Assembly (NCBI GenBank): GCA_944383545.1
Contig: CALWPY010000007.1
Span: 48,285 to 112,284, forward strand
DNA length: 64,000 nt
Source: an uncultured Lachnospiraceae bacterium
Lineage (GTDB): Bacteria; Bacillota; Clostridia; Lachnospirales; Lachnospiraceae
Direction: 5' to 3'
In this document: positions 8,625 through 17,330 of the stretch, piece by piece
Position numbering within the stretch: the first letter of the stretch is position 1
How the letters are laid out: each line of letters begins with the position of its first letter
Translations under genes and position numbers: made by a program
Notes under the pieces: model-generated
Databases searched by the model: none
What the model was told of the DNA's origin: nothing
What the model saw: the letters and a program-made list of their open reading frames with translations, nothing else

Positions 8625-8915
8625 CTATACCAAATCTTCCATTTCCTTCATCTGTTCCTCTATAATGGCTGCCACCAGTCTGTCCAGTTCACGATATAAG
8701 TCATCATCAGCGGCACTTAACTCATAATCATTATAAGGTGATTTAATTTCCATTTTATCCAAATCTCCACTATGAAATCTCATATTGTCAGATTTAACTG
8801 CACCTATGATATCGCTTTCCAAATCACCAAGCTTATTTCTGATTCTCCTTACTTCACCGTCTCCCTGTTCCAGACTGCTCCTTATGCAGTTAATTTCCAT
8901 ACTGTAATCATACAT
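8625..8915 (-). CDS. Small helical T7SS-associated protein with YxxxD motif
   Basis: This 96-residue product is predicted to be helical throughout. It has Y74RELD78 near the C-terminus, matching the YxxxD/E type VII signal, but no W-x-G turn. Its ATG follows the WXG100 stop codon directly, and CAGGAGG overlaps that gene's end, so it is translationally coupled. It sits just upstream of the putative effector, the position of the small LXG-partner proteins (Lap-type, DUF3130/DUF5082-like) in Firmicutes. Partner identity is inferred from position, size and motif only. Confidence 0.65.
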   Translation of the reverse strand: MYDYSMEINCIRSSLEQGDGEVRRIRNKLGDLESDIIGAVKSDNMRFHSGDLDKMEIKSPYNDYELSAADDDLYRELDRLVAAIIEEQMKEMEDLV

Positions 8916-9224
8916 TTAAATACCCTCCTGGCTGATAAGCTCCTGACCCGTTGCCGAATCCCAATCCATGTAACTTTGTTTTATACTCTTTAAATCCTCG
9001 GCCATTACCTCTAATAAATCATATTGATGCGACATATAAAGTTTAAGGGTGTCATAAGCTTTCTCAAATTCATCCGAAGACTTTCCCTTCCAATCACCAA
9101 TCAATTTATCTGTCTGACTTTCAAGACTGCTTCTTATTTCAGCAAACTGAGTTACCGCACTCTCAAGAGCACTTATTGCCTCATCCATTCCGCCGGTATC
9201 AATTCTTTGTACTGTACCACCCAT
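8916..9224 (-). CDS. WXG100 family protein, first gene of the effector unit
   Basis: This 102-residue helical hairpin has W45-K46-G47 at its turn and Y85MDWD89 near its end, so it carries both WXG100 hallmarks. ATG 9224 has GCAGGA at ~8 nt; an ATG 21 bp further upstream has no ribosome site. It is the first gene after the promoter at 9321-9349. With the small YxxxD protein it may form the targeting complex of the LXG-like effector. Confidence 0.9.
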   Translation of the reverse strand: MGGTVQRIDTGGMDEAISALESAVTQFAEIRSSLESQTDKLIGDWKGKSSDEFEKAYDTLKLYMSHQYDLLEVMAEDLKSIKQSYMDWDSATGQELISQEGI

Positions 9225-9320
9225 ATTCTTTTCCTGCCCTTTCATAATACTGCTGCCGGCATAATTTTATTAAATCTCAGGCAGCTTTTAAGTTATCTGT
9301 AACTTCCTTTTGTAATTATA

Positions 9321-9349
9321 ATGATACGGGAGGAATCTTATAAATTCAA
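9321..9349 (-). promoter_or_regulatory. Promoter of the WXG/effector unit
   Basis: The -35 TTGAAT (9349-9344) and -10 TATCAT (9326-9321) have a 17-bp spacer, ~100 bp before the first WXG100 start. Together with the terminator after essC it separates substrate expression from machine expression. Confidence 0.6.
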
Positions 9350-9403
9350 ACAAAATCCTTGTTAAAAATTTCCCTGAAATAAAGGGTTTTATTAAAGAAA
9401 AGT

Positions 9404-9446
9404 AAAATAAACACACCGAAAATTTTACATTCGGCGTGTTTATTTT
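9404..9446 (-). terminator. Intrinsic terminator after essC
   Basis: An inverted repeat reads AAATAAACACGCCGAA / TTCGGTGTGTTTATTTT on the minus strand and is followed by a T-rich run. The single mismatch becomes a G-U wobble only in the minus-strand RNA, so the minus strand is the functional one. Confidence 0.8.
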
Positions 9447-9490
9447 CATGTCTTACATTCTTTTTACTTTTCCTTAATTTTATCTTTAAA

Positions 9491-12400
9491 TCAGCCCGCA
9501 TATATTGTTTTAATCTTAACAATTTCATTTCCGTCAAATACATAAGCATCCCCGGGAATAAGATTCTTTGAATATGCTCTTGCCAGCTTAGGAGTAATAT
9601 CTGCTATTTTAATGTTTGCCATATCCTCAAATACATAATATTTTTTCTGTCCTTTAATATATTTAAGTGCATCATATGCATTAAACGGAATCTGTGCATT
9701 GTCAAAGTCAGCAAAAATAACCATGCTTTTAAGCTTTTTATACTCCTTAACAAGTCTTGCCAGTACAGGCTGTAACTCCTTTTTCTTCGCAATTTCAGCC
9801 ATTACGTTTTTATCATTTATTACAAGAATAAAATAAGGAATTGATGTATAGTCAAAGTTATTCTTTCCTGCTATGGAAATTTCCTCCTGCCGTTTAATAA
9901 GCTCCTCTTCCATTTTTTCCATATAAAGCTTTATATCCTCCGGTTTCGTGGTATAACCCTTTACCGTTGCATTATTTTCATAACCTTCAAGCTCATTATT
10001 ATCATTATCCATAATATATATGTTTGACGGGTATTCAAAAATATTTCTCTCAAAATGATTTAAAATAAGCTTTGTAAGATTTGTCTTACCCTTTCCTTCT
10101 CCACCGGTAATTACCATATAATTATCATTCATAAAGTCAATAAATTTAAAATCTACATTTGTGTAATCTATGGCATACGGCATTCTGGAAGGCTCGGAAT
10201 AAAGCTCTCTATTATTATTCAGTGTCACATTTTCATGAATTATCTTTGGAACTACCGGAATAACCCTTGCCCTTTTTCCGTGATATTTTGCACTGTTTGA
10301 GGCAATAAACTTTTTCATGTTTTCAACTCGCTCTATTTCCTTTGTTCCCTCAAATGCCAGTGCCGTCTGAAACTCCTTAACCTGCTTGTCAATTACGCAG
10401 AGACCCCTGCCCGGTGTTTCTTTAGGCTCAATCCTGCACCGTCCGAAGATATTTGCATATTCGGCTTTTTCCGTACAGAACAGTGCAAGACGCGTACCAT
10501 AATTAGCCAGAGCTTTAAATCCAAAGGAATTTGCCTGTGTACCCGTAACTATAAAATTAATACCTACGCTTATTCCCACTCTTGAAAGACTGAGCAGAGT
10601 GTCAAAACAATCCGCAAACTGTTCCCTGAAAACCGCAACATTATCCAAAACCACAATAATTTGCGGAACATCTTTAAAGCCTGCTTCTACATATGAGCTG
10701 AATGTACCCAGACCCTTTTTTGAAAATATTTCTTTTCTGCCTTCTATAATTGTCTGGAGCATTTTAAACAGATTTACAAGCTTTTCTTCCTCCTGTCCGA
10801 GTACAACTCCCCCGACATGTCCCGATTCCTCAAATACTTTTAAAGCCATATTTCCGCAGTCTATAATATAGATATTTACCTCATCAGGTGAATACCTGTC
10901 CATAATGTTATATAAAATCGTCTGCAGCATGGTGGTTTTACCCATTTGAGATGCTCCTGCAATGTAGACATTATTTTCAGACAAATTAATGGTAAGCTCT
11001 TCCTGAAGCTGCTGTCCCGGGTCATCATAAATACCTATGTTTACGAGTATGCCCTGTTCTTTGTTTTTATCAGCCTTTTTTATTTCTTTCATATAAAGAA
11101 TATCCTTTAACGGAGGCTGGCATATACCGGGTAATCTTTTAATATTCTCCCTCTCACAGTAATCCCGTGTATAATTTACTATTGCCTCCAGCTGTGTCAG
11201 CGCCTTATCATCTTCATTTTTTGTTTTGTTTGAAAAGACTACCTTTCTGCTTCCCCACAAATTTAATTCGTTTAATTCAAATGTTTTTTCGTCGCCCACG
11301 ACATTTGATGCCTTTGCACCGCTGTATGCCGACTGAAAGAGTTCAAATATCTCATTATTTCCTACCTGGAAATATGCCCTGCCCGGCTCCTTTATTTCTG
11401 CGGCAAGAGGGGACTTTATAACTTCATTGGAATCCTCCTTGGTCTGGACCTTGAGGCATAATTTAAATTTTGAATTTGACCATATCTGGTTATCGACCAC
11501 GCCTGCCGGTTTCTGTGTGGCAAGAATAAGATGAACTCCCAGAGTTCTTCCTATACGGGCGGCACTTACTATTTCTTTCATAAAGTCCGGATATTCTGCT
11601 TTAAGCTCTGCAAATTCATCACATACCATGATAAGATGAGGCATTGGTATATCAACCTCACCCCTTTTAAATTTCTTTATATAATCACTGATATTATTTA
11701 CTCCTGCCCCGGCAAAAATTTCCTGTCTTTTAATGAGCTCGGCTTTTATGGAAAGCAGAGAACGGTTTATCTCCCTGCCGTCAATATTAGTAATTGTTCC
11801 TATAAGATGCGGCAGTTCCTTAAACTGATTAGCCATTCCGCCACCCTTAAAGTCTATTATCATAAAGCCTACATCATATGGATGAAAAAGCGTCGCCATT
11901 GATAAAATATAAGTCTGGATAATTTCTGATTTTCCTGAGCCCGTGGTACCTGCTACAAGTCCATGCGGACCATGTTTCTTATCACTTAAATCCAGATATA
12001 CCAGAGTTTCATTTCCCCTGATACCAAGCGGCGCCGCCATTGATTTATAAACCTGTGACGAAGCCCATCTTTCCTTTAAATCCAAATCATCCACCTTCAT
12101 AATGTCAAGCATTTCAAACAGGGTAATATTATGAAGTGTACTTTCGATACTTACCTGGTCCACAAATACAGACCCGAGCTTCAATGCCGCCTGATTAAAT
12201 TTAACTCTGTCCACCGGCATATAATTAAATACAGCCCTGTTATCCCCGTCATGGGCATCAACCATAAGTCCATCTGAATTTTCCCCTAAAGTAACTACGG
12301 TATCACACTCCAGCGGTATAAATTCTCTGTGTTCTTCAAAGAATATGAAAGTGCATTTCAGCCTCCTGCCCTTATCGTAATATCTTGAAATAGGGTGATT

Positions 12401-14056
12401 ATTTATTTCCCCGGATGATAAAATAAAGATGATAAGCCATTGGGCATCCAGCTCTGAATTTTCACTTTTTTCAACCATACTTTCACGTCTTAAAAGCTCT
12501 TTATATATTTTTTCAAATATATATTTGACGGATTCCTCATCATAGATAAAATTCCTTATGCCCTCATTCCCCTGTGTAACATTTTTAAGCCATCTCATGC
12601 CATAAAATGTATTTATATCTTTTTTATCAAATACATAATAAAATTTTACGTCATCATAGAAATGAGTTACCGATATGTCAGTTGTTATGGATATTATCAT
12701 ATTTATTAAGGCTTCATGATTTCCCACAAAACCTGCCGCATTACACTCCTTAAGCTTAAGAATAATCGGAGCATTATCTATGTACTCATAAGATTCAGCA
12801 AGCTTTTCAGGATAGTCCAGAATTTTATCGGATGCATCCTTAAATTCCTGCTTATTATACTGTACCTGCTGCAAGGACCTTACACGCCCTGTCCCGAGCC
12901 TTACCGTAAGAAAATCCGTATCACTTTTTGTTTTTTCAAAAAGCCTGGTGTCAAAGTCAAATACCTCCTGAAGTTCTTCTTCAGGTGTATAAAAATTGCT
13001 CCTCATTATTTCCAGCTCTCTTGCACGTTTCTCCTTTATCAGAGCTTCTTTTTCATTAATATATACCGTATATTCCTCTTCCCTCTCCTGCATCTCCTTA
13101 ACATATTCTCTCTTAGTCATAAAATAAGTAATAAGAGAGGTCACTATTCCCATTCCCATCATTGCACCGCTGTATATAAGGAACATTTTATTTGAAGACA
13201 TCTGGCCTCTTATCGTTATCATTAAAATCATGCTGACAAATGTAGGAATAATGCTCATAAATATATTTTTCTTATCTTTTTTCGGTGCCGGTCTCGGCGG
13301 AAGAATCTCTATTCCTTCTTCCTTTACGCTTCTCCTTATTCTTACGTTTCTCATAAATTTGGGGAATTCGTGGAAACTTTTTTTATCAGTTAAATCTATA
13401 TAAGAAAGTCCGTTTATCCTTTTAAAATCATGTTTTGATGTGTAAAGACAACCGTCTTTAAGGTAAAAACCCACTCCATCCAGCATAAAAAAATCACTGT
13501 TCTTAACATATCCTTCTTTTTCAGGCATTTTTGAGCCGTTAATATAAACTCCGTTTTTACAGTCATTGTCTATTATTCTATATATGCCGTTTTCACTTAT
13601 CAGTGTAACCGTATCACCCTCAATCAAATCATTGGGAATATAAATATCACAGTGTTCCCTGCCGCCTATTACGATGCGTTCTTTTCCGGCAAGACTTATA
13701 ACCCTGTCATAATTGTAATCCTGCTCATCAAAATCTATAAGAAACGAAATTTTAAAGAGCAGAGATTTACTTTCCTTATATTTCAGGGTAATGTCATCTC
13801 CATGAGAAAGTCTGGTTGTCCTCATCATCATAATTCCGTCAGAGGCTATATAAATATTTTTACTGCATGAGAGCTTCCATCCGTTTTCATCTTTTGAGAA
13901 ATCCAAAAGAATATCATCAAAAAGCCTATCTCTGTCAAATCTGAAATTACAATATTTATATGTACCAACCCTGAATATGCCTGATTCAGTTTCCTCAAGC
14001 GGGACTTCATAATAAAACCCGCTTCCGTAAATTACAAGTTTATAATTATATTCCAT
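9491..14056 (-). CDS. essC: T7SSb membrane ATPase EssC/YukBA (FHA-FHA-TM-FtsK/SpoIIIE)
   Basis: The motor of type VII secretion, 1521 residues, close to the usual EssC size. Two N-terminal FHA-like domains (~1-105 and ~118-205; the second has KERIVIGGREHCDIYI) precede two transmembrane helices at ~265-312. Three FtsK/SpoIIIE P-loop domains follow: GTTGSGKSE (~700), GASQMGKTT (~1035) and GGEGKGKTN (~1315). The first has a convincing Walker B (HLIMVCDEFAEL), the second has PQIIVVLDN, and the third is the most degenerate. GGAGGGAATATATG gives the start. It follows the EsaB-like gene by 8 bp. It should recruit WXG100 substrates through its C-terminal ATPase domains. Confidence 0.97.
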   Translation of the reverse strand: MEYNYKLVIYGSGFYYEVPLEETESGIFRVGTYKYCNFRFDRDRLFDDILLDFSKDENGWKLSCSKNIYIASDGIMMMRTTRLSHGDDITLKYKESKSLLFKISFLIDFDEQDYNYDRVISLAGKERIVIGGREHCDIYIPNDLIEGDTVTLISENGIYRIIDNDCKNGVYINGSKMPEKEGYVKNSDFFMLDGVGFYLKDGCLYTSKHDFKRINGLSYIDLTDKKSFHEFPKFMRNVRIRRSVKEEGIEILPPRPAPKKDKKNIFMSIIPTFVSMILMITIRGQMSSNKMFLIYSGAMMGMGIVTSLITYFMTKREYVKEMQEREEEYTVYINEKEALIKEKRARELEIMRSNFYTPEEELQEVFDFDTRLFEKTKSDTDFLTVRLGTGRVRSLQQVQYNKQEFKDASDKILDYPEKLAESYEYIDNAPIILKLKECNAAGFVGNHEALINMIISITTDISVTHFYDDVKFYYVFDKKDINTFYGMRWLKNVTQGNEGIRNFIYDEESVKYIFEKIYKELLRRESMVEKSENSELDAQWLIIFILSSGEINNHPISRYYDKGRRLKCTFIFFEEHREFIPLECDTVVTLGENSDGLMVDAHDGDNRAVFNYMPVDRVKFNQAALKLGSVFVDQVSIESTLHNITLFEMLDIMKVDDLDLKERWASSQVYKSMAAPLGIRGNETLVYLDLSDKKHGPHGLVAGTTGSGKSEIIQTYILSMATLFHPYDVGFMIIDFKGGGMANQFKELPHLIGTITNIDGREINRSLLSIKAELIKRQEIFAGAGVNNISDYIKKFKRGEVDIPMPHLIMVCDEFAELKAEYPDFMKEIVSAARIGRTLGVHLILATQKPAGVVDNQIWSNSKFKLCLKVQTKEDSNEVIKSPLAAEIKEPGRAYFQVGNNEIFELFQSAYSGAKASNVVGDEKTFELNELNLWGSRKVVFSNKTKNEDDKALTQLEAIVNYTRDYCERENIKRLPGICQPPLKDILYMKEIKKADKNKEQGILVNIGIYDDPGQQLQEELTINLSENNVYIAGASQMGKTTMLQTILYNIMDRYSPDEVNIYIIDCGNMALKVFEESGHVGGVVLGQEEEKLVNLFKMLQTIIEGRKEIFSKKGLGTFSSYVEAGFKDVPQIIVVLDNVAVFREQFADCFDTLLSLSRVGISVGINFIVTGTQANSFGFKALANYGTRLALFCTEKAEYANIFGRCRIEPKETPGRGLCVIDKQVKEFQTALAFEGTKEIERVENMKKFIASNSAKYHGKRARVIPVVPKIIHENVTLNNNRELYSEPSRMPYAIDYTNVDFKFIDFMNDNYMVITGGEGKGKTNLTKLILNHFERNIFEYPSNIYIMDNDNNELEGYENNATVKGYTTKPEDIKLYMEKMEEELIKRQEEISIAGKNNFDYTSIPYFILVINDKNVMAEIAKKKELQPVLARLVKEYKKLKSMVIFADFDNAQIPFNAYDALKYIKGQKKYYVFEDMANIKIADITPKLARAYSKNLIPGDAYVFDGNEIVKIKTIYAG

Positions 14057-14064
14057 ATTCCCTC

Positions 14065-14313
14065 CTATTCAATGTTTATAAATGTACCATTCTTCAGTTT
14101 GTAATCTGCAAGCTTTCTGCTTCCCTTTAGAAGTTTTATGGGATTTTCTGTTTTAAGATATCTTTTTGTAATGTCTTCCATATCAATTTTTAAGTCGTAT
14201 GCTGTATTAAGTGCCATAATCAAATCATTTACGGTTATGTCAAGCGGTACTTCAATATCATGAACTTCATTTCTTTTCGGGATATTTAGCACCATTATTA
14301 TTTTTTCTGCCAT
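14065..14313 (-). CDS. esaB: EsaB/YukD ubiquitin-like T7SS protein
   Basis: This 82-residue protein has the beta-grasp pattern of the YukD/EsaB family: a first strand KIIMVLNIP, a V-DIEVPLDITVNDLI segment, a central helix, and KLADYKLKNGTFINIE at the end. EsaB/YukD proteins are small cytosolic components of Firmicute type VII machines. It sits between the MinD-like ATPase (12-bp gap) and essC (8-bp gap), the usual place immediately before essC. Confidence 0.88.
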   Translation of the reverse strand: MAEKIIMVLNIPKRNEVHDIEVPLDITVNDLIMALNTAYDLKIDMEDITKRYLKTENPIKLLKGSRKLADYKLKNGTFINIE

Positions 14314-14325
14314 ATTTATTCTCCT

Positions 14326-15381
14326 TTACAAAATCAGCATTGCAGTGTCCTTAAAAATATGTAAGCCTCTCATTTGAGAAATCTGCTTTTGATTCAAACA
14401 TTCCTGATTTTCTTCAACATATTGAGTAACCATTGCGTTGGAAAGGAATTCACTCTCTATAATGTAATTTCTGTCTGTAGCCTCAAATCTGTTACATATA
14501 AATAAAAACTTTCCCTCATCTGAATAATCAAGATTTTCCAGAACACTTTCACATTTCCATACCGATAAAGCATCCTGATTCAGCACCATGAGTACCTTAT
14601 CGCACATACCCATAATCATAAGATTTGACTCGTCCAGTTCTCCTCCTGTATCAACAACTATATATTCATATATTTTTTCCTCTGCAAGAATCTTTATAAA
14701 ATTAACATAATCGTTTTTTTCTACTCCATATGTAATAAGTGCTCCCTGTACCGGTTTAATATAATCAAATTCTTCATTACCCGTATAATTGATGAGATTA
14801 GAAAGTATTCCTTTTCCCTGTACGGAAAGCTCCTGCATGAACATCTCATCCACATACTCCCTGTTCCTTAAAAACCAGTGAAAGCTCTGAACGGACTCTA
14901 TATTAAGGTACAGAACTTTTTTATTATAGTCTGCAAGCTCACTGCATATATTTAAGGCTGTTGTTGTCTTTCCGCTGCCCCCGACAGGTGAGTAAACAAG
15001 TATTATTTCTGTTTTATCAGTATTTTCATCATTATCCTTTATCTTTTCTCCCAGTCTCCCTAAGATTTTATAGTATATTTCCTTTACACTGGAATATTTG
15101 AAAAGGCTTACTGCACCATCCTTAAATTGTCTGCTTTCTGCTTCTTCCTGTAATATAAAAACCGTACCGATATTGTGTCTTTGAATTGTTTCTTCATACA
15201 ATTCTTCTTCAATAATAAGCACATCTATCTTCTGTGGTTTTCCAAAAAACCAGTCAAAATACTCCCTGTTTGTAATAAGCATTATTTCCGATTTATCTCC
15301 AAGCCCTTTTAAAAGACCTATTTCCAAAGATGAAAGATATATTTCATCAAACACACAAATTACCATTGAAAACCTGTTCAT
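14326..15381 (-). CDS. MinD/TadZ (CpaE)-like ATPase in the T7SS operon
   Basis: This 351-residue protein has a receiver-like N-terminal domain (~1-115, with VLIIEEE and VFILQEE strands) and a MinD-type P-loop ATPase domain (~125-350). The Walker A is SPVGGSGKTT at 131-140; the signature lysine of deviant Walker A (KGG) is replaced by valine. A switch segment reads YEYIVVDTGGELD. The architecture is that of TadZ/CpaE, which positions secretion machinery at poles. It is not a component of textbook T7SSb. Its place between FHA genes and esaB suggests it localises or regulates the secretion complex; this is inference. Confidence 0.8.
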   Translation of the reverse strand: MNRFSMVICVFDEIYLSSLEIGLLKGLGDKSEIMLITNREYFDWFFGKPQKIDVLIIEEELYEETIQRHNIGTVFILQEEAESRQFKDGAVSLFKYSSVKEIYYKILGRLGEKIKDNDENTDKTEIILVYSPVGGSGKTTTALNICSELADYNKKVLYLNIESVQSFHWFLRNREYVDEMFMQELSVQGKGILSNLINYTGNEEFDYIKPVQGALITYGVEKNDYVNFIKILAEEKIYEYIVVDTGGELDESNLMIMGMCDKVLMVLNQDALSVWKCESVLENLDYSDEGKFLFICNRFEATDRNYIIESEFLSNAMVTQYVEENQECLNQKQISQMRGLHIFKDTAMLIL

Positions 15382-15385
15382 AAAA

Positions 15386-16321
15386 TCATTCTCCCATACT
15401 GCTAAGAACTGTATATCTCAAATCTGCTATATCAATTATATCTCCGTAATTTACAGGTACATACGAGTCAGGAGTAAGAAGATTGCCATTTACATATGTA
15501 CCGTTTGTACTTCCCAAATCGAGTATAAATATTTTTCTTTCGGATATTACAAATTCCAAATGACGTCTGCTTACAGCCGTTGATTCTTTTATGGTGTAAT
15601 CTGTTTCAGTTTCACTTTTTCCTATGACAAAATTCTGTTTCGTCACAATGATATCAGATACATTTTCACTATCCTCAGCCTTTAACCAGAAGTATCCATA
15701 TATACTCTCTCTTCCCCTGCTTACGTCCGTTTCTGAAGTATCATTAAATATACCGTACTTCTTTTCCTTAAATCCGTTTACAAGGTCATCTATTGAAGCC
15801 TCCATGTTCATACAATCATCAAATAAAATTTTTATGTAAGCGTTATCCATACATTCCGACTGATAAAGAATATTTGTAATAAGTGCCCGCAGATTTGCTT
15901 CAAACATTGCAAGAGTATCAATGCCACTCATTATGGAGACGGGCAGACATATGAATTTCGGATTTCGTTCCTCATCCAGAAATATCCTGTCAGGTCTTAT
16001 ATCAACAGTTTCAAGCTGTACAAAACTGTCGGTCCTTATTTTTACAAGCTCGTTAATAATCTTTTCAATAACCTCCATAAAATCCTTTGTTTTTGCAGAC
16101 ATCGCAAACTTTATCAGGCTTGTAAGTCCCTCCGTATCATAAACAAGCTTTATATTTCCATTCATAATCACCTTATAAACTTTTACATATCTGTCTGATG
16201 CATTTCTTTTTACAATCTGATAAACCGTGTTATAAAAATAGCTGTTATCTTTTATAAGAAATGCCGTATAATACTCACTGTCTATCTCATCAGCAAAAGC
16301 ACTGCACAAAAATTCATTCAT
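15386..16321 (-). CDS. FHA-domain protein with EssB-like (DUF6382-type) N-terminus
   Basis: At 311 residues, the protein has an ~200-residue N-terminal region of DUF6382 type, with segments IRPDRIFLDEERNPKFICLP and SIDDLVNGFKEKKY that recall the pseudokinase fold of EssB/YukC. The C-terminal FHA domain (~225-310) has the conserved GKSE, SAVSRRHLEF and LGSTNGTYVNG motifs, with intact phosphothreonine-binding residues. ATG 16321 is preferred to GTG 16330 because GAGGTG is 6 nt upstream. No membrane helix was seen. It probably reads Thr phosphorylation in the secretion complex. Confidence 0.8.
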   Translation of the reverse strand: MNEFLCSAFADEIDSEYYTAFLIKDNSYFYNTVYQIVKRNASDRYVKVYKVIMNGNIKLVYDTEGLTSLIKFAMSAKTKDFMEVIEKIINELVKIRTDSFVQLETVDIRPDRIFLDEERNPKFICLPVSIMSGIDTLAMFEANLRALITNILYQSECMDNAYIKILFDDCMNMEASIDDLVNGFKEKKYGIFNDTSETDVSRGRESIYGYFWLKAEDSENVSDIIVTKQNFVIGKSETETDYTIKESTAVSRRHLEFVISERKIFILDLGSTNGTYVNGNLLTPDSYVPVNYGDIIDIADLRYTVLSSMGE

Positions 16322-16331
16322 AGCCCTCACC

Positions 16332-17330
16332 TCACATTATTTTGTAAACAAATTCCTCGTTTGCCATACTTATAATCATTCCGCTTAAAAGAAGTATACT
16401 TTCATCCTCCTTTAACGATATACCATTTACAAAGGTCTTATTGCTTGATTTATTATCTCTAAGGTAGTAAACTCCGTTTTTCTTTTCAAATATTGCATGT
16501 ATTCTTGAAACTGCAGAATTATCCTTTATGACATAATCAACTTTTTCCTCATCTTTTCCTATAAGGAAACGCTCCTTGCATATCTGAATGCTTTCATTTG
16601 TCTTTAATCTTATAAGACATGGTACAGGAGGTCTGTCTTCAAGAGTACCCGTTTTTTCTTTTTCCAACGTGCTATTTAATCCACGCTTTAACAATTTTTC
16701 TCCGGCGAGCTTTTCATATCCGCTTATATTAATTGTTTTTGCTTCCGGTTTTCTTTTTCTCATAACAATTTCTTCTGATAGCCTGTCGCAGCTCCTCATA
16801 AGCTCCCGTGAAATACTTTCATAATCACAAGAATTAATGATTGTCAGTATCTGCGCGGCATAAGTGCAGTTTTCGGACAAATCATAAGATGCATACGACA
16901 TGACAAATCTAAGCAGATTGACAAATTCGTCTTTTTCTCCTGAAACCCCGGATGAAGGCACCATAATAAAAGAAAGTTCCTCCTGCTTTCTGCTCACATA
17001 TATGTAATTCCAATCCCATACAACATAAGAAGTATCTATATTATTTTCCCTCAGCCTTTTTTCAAAACTGCAAAGCTGATTTATAATATTTACCGTCTTG
17101 CTTTTTGTGAGCTTTTCCGAAAGATATTCATATAATGTCTGTTCATCCGGCGGTCTGTAATAGAAAACCATATAACCATCCGTCTTTCCCATGCTATATT
17201 TAATAATCTTTTTATTACTATATAAAAGATAATTTAATGCAGCCTCGTCCATTGTTTTTTCATCAGAAATATAACAGGTTATATACCCAACTCCGTCTGT
17301 TTCCGTATAATTTAAATAAGTCCCCTGCAT
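16332..17330 (-). CDS. FHA-domain protein, paralogue of the neighbour (DUF6382-type N-terminus)
   Basis: This 332-residue protein has the same layout as the 311-residue protein downstream: an EssB-like N-terminal region (~1-200, with SYVVWDWNYIYVSRKQEELS and FIMVPSSG) and a C-terminal FHA domain with FLIGKDE, NSAVSRIHAIF and NKSSNKTFVNG. The FHA loop has SSNKT instead of the usual STNGT. Its ATG overlaps the stop of the zinc-ribbon membrane gene (TAATG). The two paralogues probably act as a pair. Confidence 0.8.
   Translation of the reverse strand: MQGTYLNYTETDGVGYITCYISDEKTMDEAALNYLLYSNKKIIKYSMGKTDGYMVFYYRPPDEQTLYEYLSEKLTKSKTVNIINQLCSFEKRLRENNIDTSYVVWDWNYIYVSRKQEELSFIMVPSSGVSGEKDEFVNLLRFVMSYASYDLSENCTYAAQILTIINSCDYESISRELMRSCDRLSEEIVMRKRKPEAKTINISGYEKLAGEKLLKRGLNSTLEKEKTGTLEDRPPVPCLIRLKTNESIQICKERFLIGKDEEKVDYVIKDNSAVSRIHAIFEKKNGVYYLRDNKSSNKTFVNGISLKEDESILLLSGMIISMANEEFVYKIM

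Noticed and set aside
9346-9549. A 67-codon frame overlapping the essC end
   Set aside because: It crosses the essC terminator hairpin and its composition is Lys-rich noise.
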